Positions 42,331-50,659 are shown, numbered from the stretch's first letter. The stretch is 64,000 nt of DNA from Gemmatimonadaceae bacterium (GCA_036504815.1 DASXUN010000003.1:156784-220783), one strand, 5' to 3'. A program made the numbers and translations. The notes: generated from the sequence alone by a model not told the origin.

Positions 42331-43506
42331 ATGCGGAGAATCGCCATGCTGGCCGTCGCGTTCGCGACGGCCGCCTGCGCCAACGACGCGGCCACGCCCA
42401 CGGAATCCGCCGTCGCCCGCCCGAGCGTCGCGTCCGTCGCCGAGCGTGCCGATTACATCGTGGTCTTCCATGATGACGTCGCCGACCCGCGCGGCCGGGC
42501 GGTCGGGCTCGCGCAGCGATACGGCGGCACGGTGGCGCACACGTACGGCGCGGCGCTCAAGGGCTTCTCCGGCGCGTTCAGCGGCACGGCCATCGCCGAC
42601 CTCGCCCGCGATCCGTCGGTGGCGTACGTCGAGCGCGACCAAGTGATGACGGCGTTCACCACGCAGACGGGCGCCACGTGGGGGCTCGACCGCATTGACC
42701 AGCGCGCTCGGCCGCTCGACGGCTCGTTCACCTACACGGCGACCGGCAGCGGCGTGCACGCGTACATCGTGGACACCGGCATTCGCATTACGCACGCCGA
42801 GTTCGGCGGCCGCGCCTCGGTGGGTTACGACGCCATCGGCGATGGCCAGAACGGCATCGACTGCAACGGACACGGCACGCACGTCTCCGGGACGGTGGGC
42901 GGCGCCACATATGGCGTGGCCAAGAGCGTGAGTCTGGTGGCCGTGCGCGTGCTCAACTGTTCGGGGAGCGGCACCACGTCGGGCGTGATCGCGGGCATCG
43001 ACTGGGTGACGGCGAATGCCGTCAAGCCGGCGGTGGCCAACATGAGCCTCGGCGGCGGCGCCTCGTCGGCCCTCGATCAGGCCGTCTCGAACTCGATCGC
43101 GAGCGGCGTCGCGTACGCCGTCGCGGCGGGCAACGGCAATCAGGGCGGGATCGCGCAGGACGCGTGCAAGTACTCGCCGGCCCGCGTGCCGACGGCGATG
43201 ACCATCGGCGCCACCGACAGCAATGACCGGAAGACGTCGTGGTCCAACTACGGAAACTGTGTCGACTGGTTCGCGCCCGGGCTGAGCATCACGTCCGCGT
43301 GGAACACCAGCGACGTGGCGACCAACACCATCAGCGGCACGTCGATGGCGACGCCGCACACGGCGGGCGTCGCGGCGCTCTACCTGCAGGGAAACCCAAC
43401 GGCGACGGCGCAGCAGGTGCGCGACGCGCTGTACGCGGCGACGACCAAGGGGATCGTGACGAGCGCGAAGACGGCAAACAATCATCTGCTCTACACGGCA
43501 TACTGA
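42331..43506 (+). CDS. Secreted subtilisin-like serine protease (S8, proteinase K type)
   Basis: A 391-residue exported protease. It has a short signal or lipoprotein leader (AFATAAC, Cys16), an inhibitor I9 propeptide ([26 protein letters not shown] ... YVERDQVM, about residues 41-106) and a peptidase S8 domain with the triad Asp148 (YIVDTGI), His181 ([10 protein letters not shown]) and Ser338 ([14 protein letters not shown]); AAGNGN gives the oxyanion Asn. No C-terminal extra domain follows. It is inserted between trmD and rplS and is flanked on both sides by family C elements, unlike the conserved bacterial order, which suggests late arrival at this site. Confidence 0.94.
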   Translation: MRRIAMLAVAFATAACANDAATPTESAVARPSVASVAERADYIVVFHDDVADPRGRAVGLAQRYGGTVAHTYGAALKGFSGAFSGTAIADLARDPSVAYVERDQVMTAFTTQTGATWGLDRIDQRARPLDGSFTYTATGSGVHAYIVDTGIRITHAEFGGRASVGYDAIGDGQNGIDCNGHGTHVSGTVGGATYGVAKSVSLVAVRVLNCSGSGTTSGVIAGIDWVTANAVKPAVANMSLGGGASSALDQAVSNSIASGVAYAVAAGNGNQGGIAQDACKYSPARVPTAMTIGATDSNDRKTSWSNYGNCVDWFAPGLSITSAWNTSDVATNTISGTSMATPHTAGVAALYLQGNPTATAQQVRDALYAATTKGIVTSAKTANNHLLYTAY

Positions 43507-43507
43507 A

Positions 43508-43657
43508 CTGAACGGAACGAGGAGGGGGTAGAGGCTTAGGGACGAGGTGGGAGACTCGGAACGAGGAGGGAGGTCATTGGTGCGCCAGGGACCTCCCTCC
43601 TCGTTCCGACTCCCCGACCGCCTCGCCTGGCCTCTACCCCCTCCCCGTTCCGTTCAG
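43508..43657. repeat. Family C palindromic element (copy 2)
   Basis: Starts 1 bp after the subtilase stop codon. The arms match copies 1 and 3 and extend outward further, with CTGAACGGAACG paired to CGTTCCGTTCAG. The inner 18-bp stem is the same as in copy 1; the loop is ATTGGTGCGCCAGG. Here the stop codon is upstream of the arm, not inside it. Confidence 0.9.
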
Positions 43658-43686
43658 TCTTGTGTAACTCCAAGCAATTATTGCGC

Positions 43687-43715
43687 TTGACCTCTGGCGT
43701 CAGCCCAGATAGCTT
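43687..43715 (+). promoter_or_regulatory. Promoter of rplS
   Basis: TTGACC, a 17-bp spacer and TAGCTT lie 41 bp before the rplS ATG. This promoter restores independent transcription of rplS-rnhB after the subtilase gene and repeat. Confidence 0.7.
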
Positions 43716-43756
43716 ACAAGGCTCGACAATCTCCAATCCCCTCGCTGGACAGCGCT

Positions 43757-44137
43757 ATGCATCCCTTCATCGAAACGCAGAAAGAGTGGCTCAAGAACGT
43801 TCCTCCGTTCCGCGCGGGCGACACCGTGCGCGTGAACGTCAAGGTGAAGGAAGGTGACAAGGAGCGCCTCCAGGCGTTCGAGGGCGTCGTGATCGCGCGC
43901 AAGGGATCGGGTGTCAGCGCCACGTTCACCGTGCGGAAGATCAGCAACGGCGTGGGCGTCGAGCGCATCTTCCCGCTTCACTCGCCGATGCTCGAGAGCG
44001 TCAGCGTCGTGCGCCGCGGTCGCGTGCGTCGCGCGAAGCTCTTCTACCTGCGCGAGCTGACGGGGAAGGCGACCCGCATCAAGGAGAAGAAGGTGCGCGT
44101 CGCGGTTCCGGTGACCGGCTCGGCCGAAGAGGCGTAA
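43757..44137 (+). CDS. rplS: 50S ribosomal protein bL19
   Basis: Large-subunit protein at the 30S-50S interface, 126 residues. Signature sequence includes [37 protein letters not shown] text at residues 19-51 and [26 protein letters not shown] and [21 protein letters not shown]. The ATG at 43757 is the family start. rnhB follows after 5 bp. Confidence 0.97.
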   Translation: MHPFIETQKEWLKNVPPFRAGDTVRVNVKVKEGDKERLQAFEGVVIARKGSGVSATFTVRKISNGVGVERIFPLHSPMLESVSVVRRGRVRRAKLFYLRELTGKATRIKEKKVRVAVPVTGSAEEA

Positions 44138-44142
44138 CGCGC

Positions 44143-44769
44143 GTGGCGCGGTGGAGCGCGGTGGAGCGCTCGCTGCGCGCCGACGGCGCCCGGCTCATCG
44201 CCGGAGTTGACGAAGTTGGACGGGGCCCGCTTGCGGGCCCCGTTTTTGCTTGCGCCGTGATCATGCCTCCGACGGCGCGCGCCATCGCCGGCGTGGAGGA
44301 TTCCAAGAAGCTCAGCGCGGCCGAGCGCGAACGACTGGCGGTGAAGATCCGGGCGCGGGCCGTCGCCGTCGCCCTCGGCGCGGCCAGTGTGCGTGAGATC
44401 GCCGCGCTGAACATCTATCAGGCCACGGCGCTCGCGATGCGCCGGGCGTTGCGCCGCCTGGCCGAGCGGCCGGACGCGGTGCTGGTGGACGGCAAGCCCA
44501 TCAAGACGCTGGGCGTTTCGCACCGCGCCTTCGTCGGCGGTGATTCCCGCATCTATTCAATTGCGTGCGCGAGCATCGTGGCGAAAGTCGCGCGCGATCG
44601 GCTGATGCGCGCGCTCGCGGTGCGCCACCCCGCGTACGGGTGGGAGGCGAACGCGGGCTACGGAACGCCGCGTCATATCGCGGCGCTGAGGGAGGTGGGG
44701 CTGAGTCCGCATCACAGGGGGAAGTTCTGTGAGGGGCTGCTACGGAACGGGGAGGGGGTAGAGGCGTAG
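44143..44769 (+). CDS. rnhB: Ribonuclease HII
   Basis: Removes ribonucleotides and RNA from RNA-DNA hybrids. The 208-residue protein has the metal-binding AGVDEVGRGPLAGPV (Asp23, Glu24), EDSKKLSAAERE, VLVDG, SIACASIVAKVARDRLM and YGWEANAGYGTPRH. The start is GTG at 44143. An intrinsic terminator structure is embedded in codons 26-35 (see 44220-44247). The C-terminus [10 protein letters not shown] and stop come from the left arm of family C copy 3, at the same offset and frame as in trmD. Confidence 0.95.
   Translation: MARWSAVERSLRADGARLIAGVDEVGRGPLAGPVFACAVIMPPTARAIAGVEDSKKLSAAERERLAVKIRARAVAVALGAASVREIAALNIYQATALAMRRALRRLAERPDAVLVDGKPIKTLGVSHRAFVGGDSRIYSIACASIVAKVARDRLMRALAVRHPAYGWEANAGYGTPRHIAALREVGLSPHHRGKFCEGLLRNGEGVEA
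44220..44247 (+). terminator. Intrinsic terminator embedded in the rnhB coding sequence
   Basis: A 10-bp stem ACGGGGCCCG / CGGGCCCCGT with a CTTG loop runs straight into a T-run (44243-44247). It is the most canonical rho-independent terminator in the window, yet it encodes the catalytic-site residues GRGPLAGPVF. It would cut rnhB transcription downstream of rplS unless ribosomes follow closely. Confidence 0.75.
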
Positions 44770-44882
44770 CGAGGGGGGACGGGAGGTGGAACGAGGAGGG
44801 AGGTCACTCGCGCGCCGGGGACCTCCCTCCTCGTTCCGACCCTCTTCTCTCGTCCCTTAGCCTCTACCCCCTCCTCGTTCCG
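44743..44882. repeat. Family C palindromic element (copy 3), overlaps the rnhB stop
   Basis: A 140-bp element with the same 63-bp arms and the same inner 18-bp stem as copies 1 and 2; the loop is ACTCGCGCGCCGGG. The rnhB TAG (44767-44769) lies at arm offset 24-26, identical to trmD in copy 1. Confidence 0.9.
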
Positions 44883-44952
44883 CCCCTAGTCCCCAGTTAC
44901 CCCCCGTTCCTCCTGCTCGTCCAGAGGTGGCACAGAATCCCCTCGCCGTTGC

Positions 44953-44981
44953 TTGACGGGGGAAAAAGGGAGCCGTAGCTT
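44953..44981 (+). promoter_or_regulatory. Strong promoter of the Ig-like surface lipoprotein
   Basis: TTGACG, a 17-bp spacer and TAGCTT, with an A-rich run in the spacer. It lies about 245 bp upstream of the ATG at 45235, implying a long 5' untranslated leader. Confidence 0.65.
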
Positions 44982-45014
44982 CTGGGCTCCCGGTCCGATC
45001 ACCACTATAAATGT

Positions 45015-45145
45015 GGCTGGCCGGTCTGGGCACGGAAAAATGGCTGGCGGAGCGGGCAAACTGCGACCCCAATTGGGGTTGCCTGTTGCCAGCCCCGTCG
45101 TCATATTCCACGAGATTGGCCAGCAGTGTGTTTTTCCTTGCCAGC
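45015..45145 (+). promoter_or_regulatory. Structured 5' leader, possible cis-regulatory RNA
   Basis: Nested complementary blocks form one long helix: ACGG (45032) with CCGT (45095), GGCTGGC (45042) with GCCAGCC (45088), GGCA (45055) with TGCC (45080), and ACCCC / GGGGT around AATT (45066-45079). A competing helix pairs GCTGGCC (45016) with GGCCAGC (45118), ending 6 nt before a TTTTT run, and a further GCCAGC lies at 45140. Mutually exclusive pairings before a gene suggest a riboswitch-like or attenuation leader. It does not match a riboswitch consensus I know. Confidence 0.4.
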
Positions 45146-45234
45146 GCGACTTACCGTGGATGGAGTCGTGGCATGCGAGCAAGGGCAGCGGATTCGCAGA
45201 TCATTTTTGTAGTGCTACTTCCACTGGGGGTTCC

Positions 45235-47988
45235 ATGAACTTCTCTCGTAAGACGATTCTCGTCGTTGGCGCTGCGCTGCTCGCGGCGTGCGGCGACAAG
45301 GTGACGGTGACGGACTACAAGCCGCCCGTCGCCACTCCGAAGGTGAACTCGGTCGAAGTGTCGCCGGCGACGGCCACGCTGAACGTCGGCCAGTCGATCA
45401 CGCTGACGGCCGCGGTGAACGCGGACGCCGGCCTTGCCACGACCGTGACCTGGTCGTCGTCGGACGCCACCAAGGCGTCGGTGTCGACGGCTGGTGTGGT
45501 GACGGCCGTTGCCGCCACCCCGGGCGTCGCGATCTGCGCGGCCTCGACGGTTGACACGGGCAAGAAGGGTTGCGCCTCGATCGTCGTGACGGCTGCGCCG
45601 GCCACGATCCCGGCGACGGTGTCGATCAACTCCATTCAGATCACGGGTGCCCTCGGTGGCGCCACGGCGAACCCGGCCAATATCGTTGGCGGCATCGACG
45701 TGACGCTGAACGTCAACCCGGGCAACCAGACGATCACCAAGGTAGAACTGCTGGTCGGTGGCAAGGTTGCCGGCACGCAGACCTTCACGGCGGCCCAGTC
45801 GGCGGCGCTTCGCTATGCGGCGGATGAAGCCGTTGCGGCGCAGACGACGTTCCCGCAGGTGGTCTTCACGGTGAACACGGCCGCGTTCGATCCGATCACG
45901 GGCGCGCCGACGTGGCTGAACGGGACGCAGACGCTGCAGGGCAAGGTCTACACGTCGGCCGGGACGGCGACGGCGTCGGTCTCGCAGAACCTCACGTTCA
46001 ACAACGCGAACACCTTCGCCGTCACGACGACGGTCGGTGGCACGACGGCGACCGCGAACAACGCGGCCGGCTATCGTTTCACCAAGGGTGACGTGATGAC
46101 GAGCGTCATCCCGGTGTCGTACTCCGGCGTCGCGCTGGCCTCGGCGAATGTCTGGTTCGGCCTGGCCGCTTGCGACCTGTCCGGCACGGCGCAGCGCGCC
46201 AAGGCCCTGACGGCCCCGGCCGCTGGTGCGTACGCCTGGACGGCGACGTGGGCAAACTCCGGTACGACCGGTGCCACGAATGACCGCAATTACGAGTTCA
46301 ACACGGCTTGCGCCTCGCTTGCCACCGGCGAGCAGGTCTCGATCCAGACCGCCCAGGACGCCAACGGCAACCCGTTCACGACGGCTGCTCTCCCGGCGAA
46401 CTTTGGCGCTGGCTTCCGCATGGACAACCGCGCGCCGGCCGCTCCGGCCGTCTTCATCAACCCGAACGGCCGTCTGGCCGGCTGGGTGAATGATGCGGTT
46501 TCGTTCTCGACGATCCAGGCTGCTGGCAACCTGGAAGGCATGATCACCGCCGCCATCGTTGACGCTGGCGTGGGTGGTGTGACGTATGCCGCCCGCGCGG
46601 GCAGCTACGCCGCGGCCACGGTTGATGCCGCCATCGCCTCCGCTGACATCACGTCGCCGGCGACTTTGGCTGCTTCGCTGACGCCGACGAGCTACTGCCT
46701 CATCGTCTACTCGATCGACGCGCTGGGCAACCGCTCGTCCTCGCCGGCCGCTGGCTCGGCCTGCGCCGCGACGGTGCAGTCGACCACGATTGGTGTTGAC
46801 CGTGCGGCTCCGACCATCGCCTTCTCGGGTGGCCTGGGCTCGAACGCTCGCATCAACACGGCCGCCGTTGGCGGCGAGTTCCAGGTGACGGTGAGTGACA
46901 CCGGCGCCGTCGGCAACTCGGGCATGAACAGCGCCAACTCGGTGATGGGCACCGTGACGCTGCGCAACGCGACCGCCGCTGGCGCCGCGACCTGCGTGAT
47001 CGGCGCGTGGGCTGCGCCGACCTGCTCGCCGGTTTCGGTCAACGCCGCGCCGGTGTTCCCGCTCGTTCCGACGACGACGATCGCCGCGAACGCGCTGCCG
47101 GGTTACTTCACGTACACCGCCCAGGCGCGTGACGCCGCGGGCAACCTCTCGGGCACGGTGACGCGCGTCGTCGCCCACGACGATGCGGCGACGCCGCCGG
47201 TCGTGGTCTTCGCCACGCCGTTCCTCCCGGGGACGCTGAATGCGAACTCGTTCTCGGTCACGAACGTCGTGAGCGACAACCTCGACATTCGCGACTTCCA
47301 GTACACGTTCACCTATGGCGCGACGATGGGCGGCCTGCCGATCGAGACGCCGCAGGTGGCGGTCAATGGCTACAACGCTAATCCGTTCATCAACGCGTCG
47401 TACAACGCGACCTACACCGGCTCGATGCTCCGTCAGATCCAGGAGTGGACGGCCGCGCCGTGGACCGTTGGCGCCGCAGTGGTGGCGAGCAGCGTGAACG
47501 TCATCGTTCGTGACCAGGGCGGCAGCGCCGGCACCACGCTGGCTACGCCGATCCCGGCTGGCACGATCATCATGACCGGTGCGACCGACTACGCCGCTGG
47601 TGCGAACGTCGGCACGAACTTCCTGGTCTCGAGCCCGGCTGCTGCGACGAACGTCTCGGATGGTGCGGCGGCAACGCCGGCCAACCCGACGAGCGTGACG
47701 CTGAACGCGGATGTGGAAGGCCTCATCTCCGTGTATCCGTCGCCGTTCACCCGCGTGGACTTCTACGCGCAGAACGCTGCAGCGACCCGTTGGGTCAAGA
47801 TCGGCTCGGCGACCACGCCGGTGACGACGGACAACGGTGGTATCCGCCGGCATCGCTACACGATGTCGTGGACCCCGGGCACGGCGTTCGGCGTCGGCGC
47901 TCGTATCGTCCGTGCGGTTGGTGTGAACGCTGCCAACGACGGTCTGTCGACGGCGAACAACGCCAACATCACCATCACCAACCCGTAA
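45235..47988 (+). CDS. Large Ig-like (BIG2) surface lipoprotein
   Basis: A 917-residue exported protein with lipobox VVGAALLAAC (Cys19). Residues about 34-118 form a bacterial Ig-like BIG2 domain (VNSVEVSPATATLNVGQSIT ... VTWSSSDATKASVSTAGVVTAV). The rest is Ala/Thr/Val/Gly-rich, low in charge, beta-rich and without recognised catalytic motifs, with scattered Cys pairs. The ATG at 45235 follows GGGGG and starts the signal; the longer frame reads the leader. T-ending codons GCT, GGT, GTT and CGT are commoner than in neighbours, consistent with high expression. A major surface layer or adhesin role is inference; it precedes the Agl/Glt-like operon. Confidence 0.78.
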   Translation: MNFSRKTILVVGAALLAACGDKVTVTDYKPPVATPKVNSVEVSPATATLNVGQSITLTAAVNADAGLATTVTWSSSDATKASVSTAGVVTAVAATPGVAICAASTVDTGKKGCASIVVTAAPATIPATVSINSIQITGALGGATANPANIVGGIDVTLNVNPGNQTITKVELLVGGKVAGTQTFTAAQSAALRYAADEAVAAQTTFPQVVFTVNTAAFDPITGAPTWLNGTQTLQGKVYTSAGTATASVSQNLTFNNANTFAVTTTVGGTTATANNAAGYRFTKGDVMTSVIPVSYSGVALASANVWFGLAACDLSGTAQRAKALTAPAAGAYAWTATWANSGTTGATNDRNYEFNTACASLATGEQVSIQTAQDANGNPFTTAALPANFGAGFRMDNRAPAAPAVFINPNGRLAGWVNDAVSFSTIQAAGNLEGMITAAIVDAGVGGVTYAARAGSYAAATVDAAIASADITSPATLAASLTPTSYCLIVYSIDALGNRSSSPAAGSACAATVQSTTIGVDRAAPTIAFSGGLGSNARINTAAVGGEFQVTVSDTGAVGNSGMNSANSVMGTVTLRNATAAGAATCVIGAWAAPTCSPVSVNAAPVFPLVPTTTIAANALPGYFTYTAQARDAAGNLSGTVTRVVAHDDAATPPVVVFATPFLPGTLNANSFSVTNVVSDNLDIRDFQYTFTYGATMGGLPIETPQVAVNGYNANPFINASYNATYTGSMLRQIQEWTAAPWTVGAAVVASSVNVIVRDQGGSAGTTLATPIPAGTIIMTGATDYAAGANVGTNFLVSSPAAATNVSDGAAATPANPTSVTLNADVEGLISVYPSPFTRVDFYAQNAAATRWVKIGSATTPVTTDNGGIRRHRYTMSWTPGTAFGVGARIVRAVGVNAANDGLSTANNANITITNP

Positions 47989-48023
47989 TCGGCTAGCAGT
48001 CAGAGCTGAACACGAGTTACCTG

Positions 48024-48061
48024 CTGGGGTCCGGTCGAAAGGCCGGGCCCCAGTTGGCTTT
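48024..48061 (+). terminator. Terminator of the surface lipoprotein gene
   Basis: A 13-bp stem (CTGGGGTCCGGTC / GGCCGGGCCCCAG, two G-T wobbles) capped by a GAAA tetraloop is followed by TTGGCTTT. It lies 36 bp past the stop codon. Confidence 0.85.
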
Positions 48062-48065
48062 AAGG

Positions 48066-48176
48066 CGGAGAACGACGGAATACGACGGAGCATGACAGAG
48101 GACGGCAGGCCTGCCAGCTCGGTGCTGGCAAGACTGCCGTCCTCTGTCGTTCTCCGTTGTCCTCTGTCGTACTCCG
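48066..48176. repeat. Family B palindromic element (copy 2)
   Basis: Outer 43-bp arms of degenerate 11-nt ACGACGGAG/ATGACAGAGG units (48066-48108 and 48134-48176) enclose a unique TGCCAGC / GCTGGCA hairpin. It directly follows the GNRA-capped terminator, so two hairpins stand in tandem before the next operon. Confidence 0.85.
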
Positions 48177-48289
48177 AAAACGTGACTCCCGGCCCGCCCC
48201 GGCAGTCTGTATCGGAGGCATCGTAACTAGATTCCGGTGTCGGCAGCTGCCGTCGCCGGCCGCCGCGTTCCGTCCCCGAACCATCTCAC

Positions 48290-49453
48290 ATGCGCCTATC
48301 GCCCTGCCTGCATCGCGCGCTGGCGATTGCCCTCCTGCTTGCGCCGGCCGCCGGCCTGCCTGCGCAGGACGTCCCGGCGTCGCTAACCGCCTACACGCCC
48401 ACGCTGACCTTCGGGACCGGGCTCATCAACGCACCGGTCGCCTGGGTCTCCCCCAATCACGGCGACATCTGGGTGGCCGCCTCGGCTCGCGGCTTCAACC
48501 AGGGATCCCTCACGCCGCGCCCCAACGGCTCCATCTGGGACCTGACGCTCACCACCGATGCGCACCTGTGGGGGCGCCTCTCGCTCGGCGGATCGCTCTA
48601 CGGCACGACCAACCAGCAAGTGGGCGCCCATGCCGCCTTCCTGCTCTTTCGCCAGCAGCCCGACGTGAAGTGGCTGCCGAGCGTGGCGGTCGGCGTCCGC
48701 AATCTCGGTGCCTCGTCCAGGCAGGACCGCTACGTCACCGGCGACCGGCGCGTGGTGGACATCCTGCCGGCGGCCCAGCGGGCGGCGCACGCCACCATTG
48801 ACGGCAGCCCATCGGTCTATGGGGTGGCCACGCGCGAATTCACCGGAGAGCGTGCCTCGCTGGGACTGACCGTGGGATACGGCACGGGACTGTTCAAGAA
48901 CGACGGCGGCATGGACACGGTCTACAACAAGAGCGGGACCCTCGCGTCCGGGCTATTCCTGGGGTCCCGGCTTGCCCTGCCACTCTCGAAGACCAGCACC
49001 ATGTCCATGATCGTCGAGAACGACGGCTGGGACTGGAATGCGGGGGTGGTGGTCACCGCCGGTCCGCTCACCGTCGGCCTGATGGCGACCGAGCTCGAGG
49101 AGACGAAGGGCATTCCGGACAACGAACCGCTGGCCAACTGGACCAAGACGAACCTGATCATCGGGTACACGGGGTCCATCCCGGAGATTGTCCGGGGCTC
49201 GCGTCATCGCGCGGAAGCGGTGGAACTGGAACTCGAGGCGCGCCGCTTGCGGCGCGAGGTGGCGCAGCGTGAAGTGCGCATGCGCGAGTTGAGCGAACAG
49301 ATCGCCCGGGCCCGGCAGCGCGCCGATGTCGAAGCCAATGCGCAGCGCGCCGCGCTGGAAAAGGCGCTCGAGCAGGAGCGCGAAGCCGCGAAACGCGCGG
49401 CCGACCGCCTGCAGCAGGTGAAGCCGGGTACCAAGCCGCCGGAGATCTTCTGA
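48290..49453 (+). CDS. Outer-membrane beta-barrel with C-terminal coiled coil (GltA/B- or NfsA/B-like?)
   Basis: A 387-residue exported protein, signal peptide ending GLPAQ (about residue 25). Alternating beta-strands fill residues 35-300, opening with YTPTLTFGTGLINAPVAWVSP; the GLInxPxAWxSP pattern and NDGWDWNAGVVV are shared with the next gene, a clear paralogue. Residues about 300-380 are a strongly charged heptad region (ELEARRLRREVAQREVRMRELSEQIARARQR), probably a periplasmic coiled coil. It is the first gene of the TolQ-TolR-AgmX operon. Pairing of two barrels with these genes parallels Myxococcus gltA/gltB and nfsA/nfsB; homology is inferred, not aligned. Confidence 0.7.
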   Translation: MRLSPCLHRALAIALLLAPAAGLPAQDVPASLTAYTPTLTFGTGLINAPVAWVSPNHGDIWVAASARGFNQGSLTPRPNGSIWDLTLTTDAHLWGRLSLGGSLYGTTNQQVGAHAAFLLFRQQPDVKWLPSVAVGVRNLGASSRQDRYVTGDRRVVDILPAAQRAAHATIDGSPSVYGVATREFTGERASLGLTVGYGTGLFKNDGGMDTVYNKSGTLASGLFLGSRLALPLSKTSTMSMIVENDGWDWNAGVVVTAGPLTVGLMATELEETKGIPDNEPLANWTKTNLIIGYTGSIPEIVRGSRHRAEAVELELEARRLRREVAQREVRMRELSEQIARARQRADVEANAQRAALEKALEQEREAAKRAADRLQQVKPGTKPPEIF

Positions 49454-50580
49454 TGCGACGGACCCTAGTCATGTCGAGAGTCGCGCCGACCCTGCGCACG
49501 CTCTGCGCGCTCGCCGCGAGCCTGGTTGCCCTGACGGCGCAGGCGCAGCGCGCCACCTTCACGCCCACGCTGTACTGGGAAAGCGGCCTGATCGACACGC
49601 CGACGGCGTGGGCCTCACCGCTGGGGAGCGACCTGGCCCTGCACGCAACCCGCCTGCAGTTGGATTCCACCGCCATGCGCGGCCCCCGCGCTGGTCAGGG
49701 GGAGAGCTACAACTTCTCGATGGCCGCATCGCTGTGGGGGCGCGCCGAGGTGGGTGTCTCGATCTTCACGAGCAACCTGAAGGGCGGGCTGTTCGCCAAG
49801 GGCATTCTCTGGGATCAGATGGATGGCGCGTTCCGGAAGGGACTCGTGCACTGGATGCCGAGCGTGGCCGTGGGCATGCGCAATGTGGGCAACGAAAGCG
49901 GGCTGACGCGCTGGGCCGAGCCGGGAACGGCGGGGTTCAAGACGTCGCCGACACTGTATGCCGTGGCCACGCGCACGATGGCGCTCGGCGCCGCCGTCGA
50001 GCCGGGGACCCGCGCCAAGACGCAACTGACGCTGAATCTCGGCGTTGGCAACGGACTCTTTTCGGATGACGGTGGACTGGACACCCTCTACGCGAAGCAC
50101 GCGACCGGTGGCCTGTTTGGTGGTGCCAAGCTGGATTTCGCCACCTCGCGCTTCTCCAACCTGGCGCTGATCGCCGAGCACAACGGCTGGGACTTCAACG
50201 TCGGCGCGGTATACGAGGTGCGGGGAATTCGCTTCGGGGCGTACCTGCTCGAGGCCGACGCCGGCAGCGCCACCGCGACCTCCTGGTCGTACCGCAAGGC
50301 GGCGCTCTCTGTCGGCTGGCAGACGAACCTGCTGGCGTTGGTGCGTGGCAACCGGATGGAAGCACGCGTGGTGCAGATGGAGCGCGAGCGCGAGCAGCTG
50401 TCGCGAGAGATCAAGGCCGGCGAGGCGCGGGTGCAGGCGCTCGAGGGGCAACTCCGGAGTGTCGAGGGTGCCACCGAGGCCGACCGTCGCGCCCAGCGCG
50501 AGTTGCTTGAACAGAAGCTGCGGGAAGAGCAGGAAGCGCTGCGTCGGCTGCAGGAGCGGTTGAATGCGAGGAAACCGTAG
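49453..50580 (+). CDS. Outer-membrane beta-barrel with C-terminal coiled coil, paralogue of the preceding gene
   Basis: A 375-residue exported protein, signal ending LTAQAQ. Barrel segment FTPTLYWESGLIDTPTAWASP, LFSDDGGLDTLYAKH and EHNGWDFNVGAVYEV align with LFKNDGGMDTVYNK and ENDGWDWNAG of the preceding protein. Residues about 305-375 are a coiled coil (VVQMEREREQLSREIKAGEARVQALEGQLRS ...). The ATG overlaps the upstream TGA by one base (TGATG), so the two barrels are translationally coupled and may work as a pair. Confidence 0.7.
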   Translation: MRRTLVMSRVAPTLRTLCALAASLVALTAQAQRATFTPTLYWESGLIDTPTAWASPLGSDLALHATRLQLDSTAMRGPRAGQGESYNFSMAASLWGRAEVGVSIFTSNLKGGLFAKGILWDQMDGAFRKGLVHWMPSVAVGMRNVGNESGLTRWAEPGTAGFKTSPTLYAVATRTMALGAAVEPGTRAKTQLTLNLGVGNGLFSDDGGLDTLYAKHATGGLFGGAKLDFATSRFSNLALIAEHNGWDFNVGAVYEVRGIRFGAYLLEADAGSATATSWSYRKAALSVGWQTNLLALVRGNRMEARVVQMEREREQLSREIKAGEARVQALEGQLRSVEGATEADRRAQRELLEQKLREEQEALRRLQERLNARKP

Positions 50581-50659
50581 GGACGGACGGAAGACGGGTG
50601 ACGGGAGACGGAAGACCGTAGCTGATAGACGTGACAGCGTGGCATCGGACAAGGAACGA

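Noticed and set aside
42058..44882. Family C copies as insertion sequence or MITE
   Set aside because: No target-site duplication is evident, the centres differ and the elements always sit at gene 3' ends; a terminator-associated repeat fits better, though mobility is not excluded.
45050..45090. Cyclic-di-GMP (GEMM) riboswitch because of a GGGCAAAC string
   Set aside because: The second conserved half and the two-hairpin layout are missing; only a short string coincides.
44953..45234. 94-residue N-terminal extension of the surface lipoprotein
   Set aside because: It would bury the lipoprotein signal peptide and start inside the promoter; the region is better explained as a structured leader.
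50564..50659. N-terminal extension of the exported coiled-coil protein
   Set aside because: It encodes a basic, repeat-derived sequence ahead of a clear signal peptide; the GTG at 50660 has a ribosome binding site.
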